64,000 nucleotides of DNA, from assembly GCA_946800325.1 (NCBI GenBank), contig OX326960.1, positions 21,939,150 to 22,003,149 of the forward strand. Direction: 5' to 3'. This DNA comes from Luzula sylvatica. Lineage: Eukaryota > Streptophyta > Magnoliopsida > Poales > Juncaceae. The first letter of the stretch is position 1. Every line of letters begins with the position of its first letter. The notes under the pieces were generated by a model. It did no database searches, was not told the DNA's origin, and was given only the letters and a program-made list of their open reading frames with translations. Position numbers and translations under genes: made by a program. Positions 57,001 to 64,000 of the stretch are shown piece by piece.

Positions 57001-57648
57001 TTGACAACCACTTTCGGTTTGTTCAACCAATCGTATATTTAATTGAAACATAAATCTCTTGTCATGTTTCCATGGCTATCTATTTCCTATTTATTGATGA
57101 TATATATCAAGTTAGTTGCACTTGTAAACTTTTGTGTAATCTTTTATCTTTATATGATCAATCAAAAGAATTGATCTTGACATGTCGGAAGTTGAGCTCG
57201 ACCTTACTATATAAAAAAAATTTCTAGATCAATCCTGAATGACCAAAATTCGAGTAGAGTACTTGAAAACAGATATTATATATATAGATAGAGGATGTAA
57301 TTATAAAAAAATTAATTGATAAAAAACACAAATCATAATTATTTATTAGAGTTCGGACATGCTTGGGTGACCGTATTAGAAATTACATGAAGAAAGTCAA
57401 CCATCCACAAATCGAGTTTTTGAAATTTCAGTTCATGTTTTAATGTTTGGATTCGCGAAACTAAAATTATTAGATTTATAGTTTTTATGTTTTGCTTGAT
57501 GTAATCGAATTATGTAATTTGAAGATATATATGCACTAAAATTTTCAAATAAATTTCACCGCTGATTAATGGACTAATTTTTAATTTAACCAAGAAACTA
57601 ATAATCATCCAAAAATAATATCATAAATAAATTATACAATCACATTAC

Positions 57649-57650
<2 letters not shown>
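54092..57650. other. Long AT-rich stretch without a recognised gene
   Basis: Short open frames lack domains or plausible splice structures. A (GATG)n repeat lies at 56931-56959. 55475-55620 has alternating GAGCC / GCTCGAAC motifs in both orientations that look like the degenerate subterminal region of a DNA transposon, but no ends were found. Confidence 0.5.
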
Positions 57651-57694
<44 letters not shown>

Positions 57695-57702
57695 ACACAC
57701 AC
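57651..57702. repeat. C30 tract followed by (AC)11
   Basis: A run of 30 C (57651-57680) followed directly by an AC repeat to 57702. Confidence 0.95.
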
Positions 57703-58014
57703 AAAAAAATATGACTCTTACGTATACATATGCAAATGATCTTTTATTAAGCTTTGCTAAATGATCTTAGTTAATTTCAAATTGATCAAAATCAATTCTA
57801 ATGAAAACTCGACTAACCTTAATTAATCAAAAACAACCGAAATTAACACAATAATCCCCACCAGCATTCAAACAACATCAAAATATATAGCAGACATGAC
57901 CACGAAATTTGAAACAACATATTTTTTGTGAAAAACATGGAATCTGAAAAAAAAAAAAAGTTATACCTTTACGTAAACACGAGAGGAGCGCCAAAGGGCA
58001 AGTCGGATGCCAGG

Positions 58015-58027
58015 CAGGGGCGGATCC

Positions 58028-58061
<34 letters not shown>

Positions 58062-58292
58062 ACATGAAATTGAAAACGAAAATATTAGTTAGGAAGAAGG
58101 TGATTTCGTTCGTTTCAAAATTAATAATTATAATAAATTTGTTTGTATTTCACAAAGACTACATTACACTGTAATGGTAAAACATGTGTTTAGAAAGTGT
58201 GAGGTCGTGAGTTCGAACCCCTCAAGATACATATTTTGAATTTTTTTTTCTAATCCGGCCCCCCCTATATTTCGATCCTGGATCCGCCCCTA
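58015..58292. mobile_element. hAT-like MITE (278 bp) with C32 tract and tRNA-like boxes
   Basis: Ends CAGGGGCGGATCCGG and, inverted, TAGGGGCGGATCCAGG, flanked by ATGCCAGG (58007-58014) and ATGTCGGG (58293-58300), an 8-bp target duplication with two mismatches. C32 lies at 58030-58061. Within 58165-58225 are A-box-like (TGGTAAAACATG) and B-box-like (GAGTTCGAACCCC) sequences 45 bp apart, as in tRNA-derived SINEs. Confidence 0.7.
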
Positions 58293-58455
58293 ATGTCGGG
58301 CGTCTCTTTTTGCTATTGTTTATATCAAGCGGCAGAGAGACGGTGAAAACTTGAAAAAAAATTATATCGGACGACAAAAAGACGAGCGGAGATGCCAATA
58401 AGAAGATGGAGACAATTTTCATTATCTTCAGCAAGAAATCTTGATCACTAAATTT

Positions 58456-58458
<3 letters not shown>

Positions 58459-58530
<72 letters not shown>
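58459..58530. repeat. (TA)n microsatellite
   Basis: About 36 AT units directly left of the MITE at 58531. Confidence 0.97.
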
Positions 58531-58835
<305 letters not shown>

Positions 58836-59055
58836 AAAAAAAATTCAAATATCAAAATATACTATTGAAATTAGCAAAATATATTTTTGTATGTAGCAAA
58901 ATATATTGTTCAAAATATATTATTTTATTCTTAATTTTAGCCAAGTTAACCTGTTGGATTCAACAGTATATTTTGTTCATTTAAGTAGTATATTTCGCTA
59001 CTTTCATTAGTATATTTTGCCTGCGTGGATTTTTTTTTTGGATTCTCCTTTGCAA

Positions 59056-59058
<3 letters not shown>

Positions 59059-59132
<74 letters not shown>
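59059..59132. repeat. (TA)n microsatellite
   Basis: About 37 units, abutting the MITE at 59133. Confidence 0.97.
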
Positions 59133-59135
<3 letters not shown>

Positions 59136-59676
59136 GCTAGGCTCAATGGCCAACACCCTTGTATGGCCAACGCCGGCCAACGGAGCTAATTTCTCTAAAT
59201 CTAAATATCAAAATCAAATTTCAACCGTATGGATATGTTCTTTATCACTTATAAATGTTGTAGATTTAATTTCATAGAAAATAAATTTTTTTTATCATAT
59301 TCATCATAACACATAAAATAATTGACGGTCGAAATTTTTTATGACATGATTTATCATAAAATAGCTTGCAAAATTCAAAATTTTTTCGGATGGATTCAAT
59401 TTAATTTAAATAGATTGGATTAGGATCAAATTTCATGATATTTCAAATTTTCCTTCATGGGAATCGAAAAATTGAACAAAATAAACGGTTGTGAAAATAT
59501 GTTGTTGTTTTTGTTAGATCAAATTATGAAAATCACACGAAATTTATTCTACAACGTATCTATATGATATTGATCATATCTATATGGGTGGATTTTGATT
59601 TTCGATTATCGATTTAGAGAAATTAACTCCGTTGGCCGGCGTTGGCCATACAAGAATGTTGGTCATTGAGCCTAGT

Positions 59677-59680
<4 letters not shown>
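59133..59680. mobile_element. MITE (about 548 bp) with GGCCAACGCCGGCCAACG ends
   Basis: Left end TGGGCTAGGCTCAATGGCCA and, inverted, right end AGGACTAGGCTCAATGACCA; inverted similarity runs at least 90 bp inward (GGCCGGCGTTGGCCAT). It is flanked by AT repeat on both sides, consistent with TA duplication. Confidence 0.8.
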
Positions 59681-59714
<34 letters not shown>

Positions 59715-59718
<4 letters not shown>

Positions 59719-60175
59719 TAGGTTCAATGACCAACACCCTTGTTTGGCCAATTCGGCCAACAACGTTTATTTCTCATAATATATACATGAAAATAAAAAT
59801 CCAACCGCATAGATGTGATCTACATCATTTGAGAATGTTATAGATTTAATTTCATGAAAAATAAATATTTTTATCATCTCCATCATGATACGTAAAGATA
59901 TTGACGGATGACAATATTTACGACATGATTCATCATGAAATCAATTTTAAAATTCGAATTTTTTTTCATTGGATTTAATTTAAATTATATAGATAGACTT
60001 TCGATTAATTTTTACAATGTTTCGACTTTTCTTTCATCAAAATCCAAAAAAATACCGAAATAGACGGTTGTGAAAATAGCTTATCGATTTTGTTAGATAG
60101 AAAAATACAAACGAAACAAAATTTGTTCTACAACATATCTAAATGATATAGATTACATCTATACGGTTAACATTA
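59715..60175. mobile_element. Second, truncated copy of the 59133 MITE family
   Basis: Begins TGGCTAGGTTCAATGACCAA and follows the first copy in order (CCAACACCCTTGT, TAGATTTAATTTCATG, TTCTACAACATATCTA) but lacks the right inverted end. Roughly 75-80 percent alike. Separated from the first copy only by AT repeat (59678-59714). Confidence 0.7.
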
Positions 60176-60805
60176 AGATCTGTGTTTGATTGGGTTGGAT
60201 AATTAAATGCACACACTAACAAAGTCCGTTTGTTTTAATTACTTGTTTCCCTTGTCTCTCGTTTACAAACCAGCGTATCCTGTACCCATCTTCTTCTCAA
60301 GAGTGTTCCCACGAGACACAACTCTTCCTCTCCTACTCGAATCACTTCAAAATCTCTCTAGTCGTAGGTTCTTGATATCTTAGTGGAGTTTTTCTTTCTT
60401 GCGAATGATGATTATACCTTTCCAACCTACCCTTAAATCCAGGCTTAATTATCTAAAATTAGGTTGCCCTTAATTCCACGCATCTGAAAACAGGTTAGTA
60501 TTCACTGGAGTCTCTATCATTGTCTATTATACTTTCCATCATTTCATGTGAGTAATTCTGACATGGATTATTAGGGAGAGAGAGCACAATAAATGCAGTA
60601 AATTTACATGAATGTGAAAACAGAATATATAGTGAGGGCCTAACAAAAAATGTATGATAAAATTTACATGAATGAATGAAGGATTATGATAAAATAGCAA
60701 AGGAATTACGTATTTGAAAATGCAGAGCTCATTAAGAAATGGCCAACATAGCATCAAGATATGTGTTCGATTCAAACTTTTGTTTGTGTTGAATTGTATT
60801 ATGTA
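60176..60805. other. Intergenic; possible UTR-like tract near 60240-60400
   Basis: 60240-60400 is rich in CT and TCTCTC with few A runs, as in plant 5' leaders, but no start codon with a coding exon could be tied to it. Confidence 0.3.
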
Positions 60806-62200
60806 CTAGGAAAATACTCGCGCTTCGCTGCGAGTTTAATAATTTTATTGTTTCCAATCAGCAAATTGTCAATATTAAATAAAATGAATTTATTGCGAAC
60901 ACCAAGTCAAAATAAATTTGTACATATACAAAAACTACGATGCAGTAAAATATAATAATTTATCTCATATGAATTTCTTTACATGAGATTGTATTTACTA
61001 TGAAAAATATAATAAAAGAAGATATGTTTATAATTTATCGCAACTTCTCGAAGGATAATTTTATTTTACAATTTCCTTTTTTTTTTAATTACTTCAATTT
61101 CAACTCTTCGAGGGCCACCTCCGAATTTTCAAATAACCAAACTTTCCGGCACCATGGGAGAAGACTCCTCGAAAATATTCAGAAGATATCCCATTGTTGG
61201 ATCTGCAATAACAATAATACTTCAAAAATATTAATCATCATTTCACACCCTACATGAATTAAGAATTGAAACGAAGGTTTAGCGAGAAATGACCCGGAGA
61301 ATTTCTCTTCTTCTGATGCAATTTCGACCAATCTCACAAACAGATCCTCCTGGCCCACCACCTGTTATTTTTGCACATACCTGTTTGACTCGTTTGGGCT
61401 CTCAACGCCTAAGAAATGACACACCACATAAACTCTGACCAATGACTGAACTGAAATTGTTTTTCATCGTATTAAAGACAACCCTAATCCATTGATTGCC
61501 GCAACTGGTTTTGCAAAATAAAATACTGCCAGACTACTTTTTGTAGCCTACATAAAAACACGAAAAATCATGAATTAGTTAATTTTAATTATAGTTACAT
61601 ACTTTTAATAAAATTGTAAATATAGATATTTACCTCTAAGCATATACGTGTACCTCTTGTCTTCCGATGAATCCTTGTTGCTTGAGATTATAAAAATTTA
61701 CTGCATAAATAACAACCACCCTAATTCATTTTAAATAGCTCGTATAATGCCTCTATTTCATTTACACTAACTGCATAAATAACAAATTTATATGTTTCAA
61801 TTATAGTATAGGTTTTCCATATACAACCCTGCAAAAAATTTCTCTGCATATATACCCTTGAATTTTAGCTATAAGACCCTCAAATAAACTTACAAGATTG
61901 AAGATCAAAATGAAAGAGGATTCATAAGTAGTGAAGGCTCATTTTGGAAAAAAAATGCAAGGGCATTTGACCAAAAATGATAAAAGATGAGAAATATTGC
62001 TTACACGAAGTTTTGTCAGCCGAGATTTGAGGATCTCTGAGACCCTTACGAGGAATGGAGATGTCCAGTTAATAAAACTTGAGAAGAGGAACGGCAAGTT
62101 GTTTGATTCCTTCTATGCAATCCACCATTCTTTTTCTTTATTTGTAATATTTAATCTAAAACATCAAAAAGATCTGCTTATATAGTACAACAATAAGCAG
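60806..62200 (-). mobile_element. Helitron-like element on minus strand, 3' end only
   Basis: On the minus strand the sequence ends with a hairpin-forming CTCGCAGCGAAGCGCGAG (60834-60817), then TATTTTCCTAG and T, the Helitron 3' pattern. The 5' TC end was not fixed; the right border given is a guess. Inside, 61080-61560 is less AT-rich. On the minus strand it has a 60-residue frame (61179-61361) with no known domain, perhaps captured exon sequence. Confidence 0.45.
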
Positions 62201-62235
62201 TTTGAAGCCGAATTCTCAAATAAATCAGGTAAGAA

Positions 62236-62953
62236 TAGAGGTGGCAAACAGGCGGTTTCGGGCGGTTTCGGGCGGTTTCGGGCTGAACCCAACATGTTTC
62301 GGACTAATTTTTGGGTTTGGATCTCATCGGGTTAAGTCAATTCGGATCAAGGTGGGTTCGGATCGGATCATATTTGGTCGGATTAATTTCGGGTTGAAAA
62401 TTATAGTCGGGTCGGGTTTTCAAATTCGGGGTGAATGGAGGACGCGGTTTGTTCCGGATTCGGATTCTTTCGGAATTCGGGTTAGTCAAATTCGGATTAT
62501 GTCGGATTTTTTTTAATGATTCTGTAAATCAATTTTGTCAAAATATTGGATATAAAATTAAACTATTATCTAAATTCAGGTCTCTGTTTTTTATTTGAAA
62601 GCACCGGTGTCATCTCACTCTCGAAAAATGTAATAAATATAATATTACAGAGATTAGTTAATAGATTGAATTAAAAAAAATGATAACACCGGGTCAATTT
62701 GGGTTCGGACTATTTGAGTTCGGACTTGTCATAATCGGGTTTATCGGGTTTCGGACAACTCGGATTCGGGTCGAGTTGGGTCGGAATAATAATTATAATA
62801 TGTCACACCGGGTCAATTTTGGGTCGGACTTCTCGGGTTCGGGTCGGACGGGTTCGGTCGTTTGAATTTTCTAAATTTTTCGAGTCACGGGCGAGTCGGA
62901 CCTCGGGCGAGTCGGGTGGTTTTTTCGGATTCGGGCCGGATTTGCCACCTCTA
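62236..62953. mobile_element. Non-autonomous hAT element (718 bp) with perfect TSD
   Basis: Perfect 13-bp inverted ends TAGAGGTGGCAAA / TTTGCCACCTCTA are flanked by the perfect 8-bp duplication GGTAAGAA (62228-62235 and 62954-62961). Both subterminal regions are dense in TTCGGG / GGGTCGG motifs (62250-62510 and 62690-62940), the usual transposase-binding repeats of hAT elements. No transposase; the short frames across it are made of these repeats. Confidence 0.95.
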
Positions 62954-62961
62954 GGTAAGAA

Positions 62962-64000
62962 TCATCGGCGAAATCATTTTTGTTTTATAATTTAAAACCA
63001 ATTACCAACTATATATAATTCGAATTCAATCAAATAGAAAAATTTATATAAATTCAACCTAAATTGCAGATTGCATTTCAAAAAATCCACGACAAGCTCA
63101 AATCAAATGATTTTCCCAACTGGTAAAACACTGCAATCAGCAATTGAGAGCAGGAAAAGTTACTGCAAGAAGAAACGTCGAACATAAATGAGAAAAAAAC
63201 GAAAAATTAGAGAAACAATACCACTCATCGTCGGAGATCTAGGTTGTATTCTCGCCGCATCTAGGATTTCTGTGGTTTTAGAGCGGAGAAGGGAGGTTTC
63301 CTGCGACCGAAAAGAGATAAAAAGAGATGTGAAAGGACCCGCGGGAACTATCCCTTTTAGGAATCGGAACAAAAGAGCGGAGAAGGATTCAACAAAAGAG
63401 CGGAGAAAGGGAAATTACCGATTGCAAGAAACCTAGAGAGGATTCATAGAGAGGAGATTGCAAGAATTTGAGGGGCCAACTCTGTTCAACCGCACCGTGA
63501 TAACAGGAAAAACATCACCTCCACTGCTCCGCGCATCGGGTCGCGCAAGATGGAGAGACGTGTTCGTGAGAGAGAGAAAAACAGAGAAAAAAGAAAAAGT
63601 AATGGGGGTGTGTGTTTATTTTTAAACATGACGGAGTAAGTAAGGAGTGTGACTGGTGACTGTAAAGTAAGGGGTGTGACTGGGTTGACTTGAGTTTGAG
63701 ATGCGTTTTTGTTTAGGCAGAGATTATATTCAATGCATAAGTAATTAAAACTAATATGATGATGTGTCACTCTGAGAATTAAAAAAAATACTTGTAAAAT
63801 ATATTAGTTGAATTAATTGTGTTGAGTTGAATTAAGTTAATGAATTGAAATTTGGTACGGATTGAAATTTTAAATAAAATCACTTCAAATAATTTGATAG
63901 GAATCGGAAAAGTACAATTATAAACTCAGTGCCCATCAGCCCATGCTCATTTGTGCACCTTCAATTCTAGAGCCTTTGTGACCAAATACTCCAATATTCG
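62962..64000. other. Possible 5' end of a minus-strand gene, unresolved
   Basis: 63160-63620 is less AT-rich than its surroundings. On the minus strand it reads like a leader followed by ATGAGTGGTATTG at about 63223, where GTATTG could be a splice donor. No downstream exon or domain could be joined to it. The remainder to 64000 shows nothing recognisable. Confidence 0.3.

Noticed and set aside
58165..58225. Possible tRNA gene with A and B box-like sequences.
   Set aside because: No cloverleaf can be drawn (no acceptor stem or anticodon arm); it lies inside a hAT-type MITE.
60250..60400. Possible first exon of a gene on the plus strand.
   Set aside because: CT-rich composition only; no coding exon with splice sites could be joined.

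Overview
The window is nuclear DNA of a flowering plant, most likely a eudicot. It is AT-rich and full of transposons. Two spliced host genes can be read on the minus strand: a 64-residue NDUFB2-type subunit of mitochondrial complex I (three exons, 35152-35752) and an expansin-like A gene of 263 residues (five exons, 47498-49048). No bacterial-type gene, CRISPR array or tRNA gene was seen.

Positions 1-32745 are one composite of at least six Ty1/copia retrotransposon copies of a single family, with two LTR subfamilies: A (941-953 bp) and B (1031 bp). In order: the 3' part of copy 1 (+); an LTR stump fused to the leader of a decayed copy (+, 3866-8010) with an intact B LTR (9149-10179); an inverted LTR abutting that B LTR after 1 bp; two full minus-strand copies (12234-16208 and 19806-23780) sharing the LTR 17741-18693; a broken LTR joined at 25902/25903 to a plus-strand copy that lacks its gag start (25903-29648); a second B LTR (30757-31787); and a gag-only copy (31885-32745) that stops abruptly in host DNA. 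The coding copies differ by only a few residues, so amplification was recent. LTRs and leaders carry arrays of a palindrome built on CGTCATGACG. The leaders also carry hairpins whose loop is conserved while the stems change in a compensating way.

From 32746 on is host DNA with small DNA transposons, several with clear target-site duplications: a hAT at 62236-62953 (8-bp TSD), a hAT-like element at 36312-37201, a Mutator-type MITE at 42001-42181 (9-bp TSD), a Helitron at 51923-52627 (TC...hairpin...CTAG in an A/T site), two more Helitron 3' ends, a 967-bp foldback, a SINE-like unit, and MITEs between long AT microsatellites (58.4-60.2 kb). Tandem duplications lie at 36.1-37.5 kb, 43-47.2 kb and 50.4-52.7 kb. 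The NDUFB2 promoter holds a 54-bp triplicated block with six TGGGCT site II motifs.

The strongest candidates for something undescribed are the conserved-loop, covarying-stem hairpins of the copia leaders (one copy sits inside a decayed pol gene), the palindrome arrays shared by LTR and leader, and the non-autonomous B element whose non-coding ends are far better preserved than its coding region.
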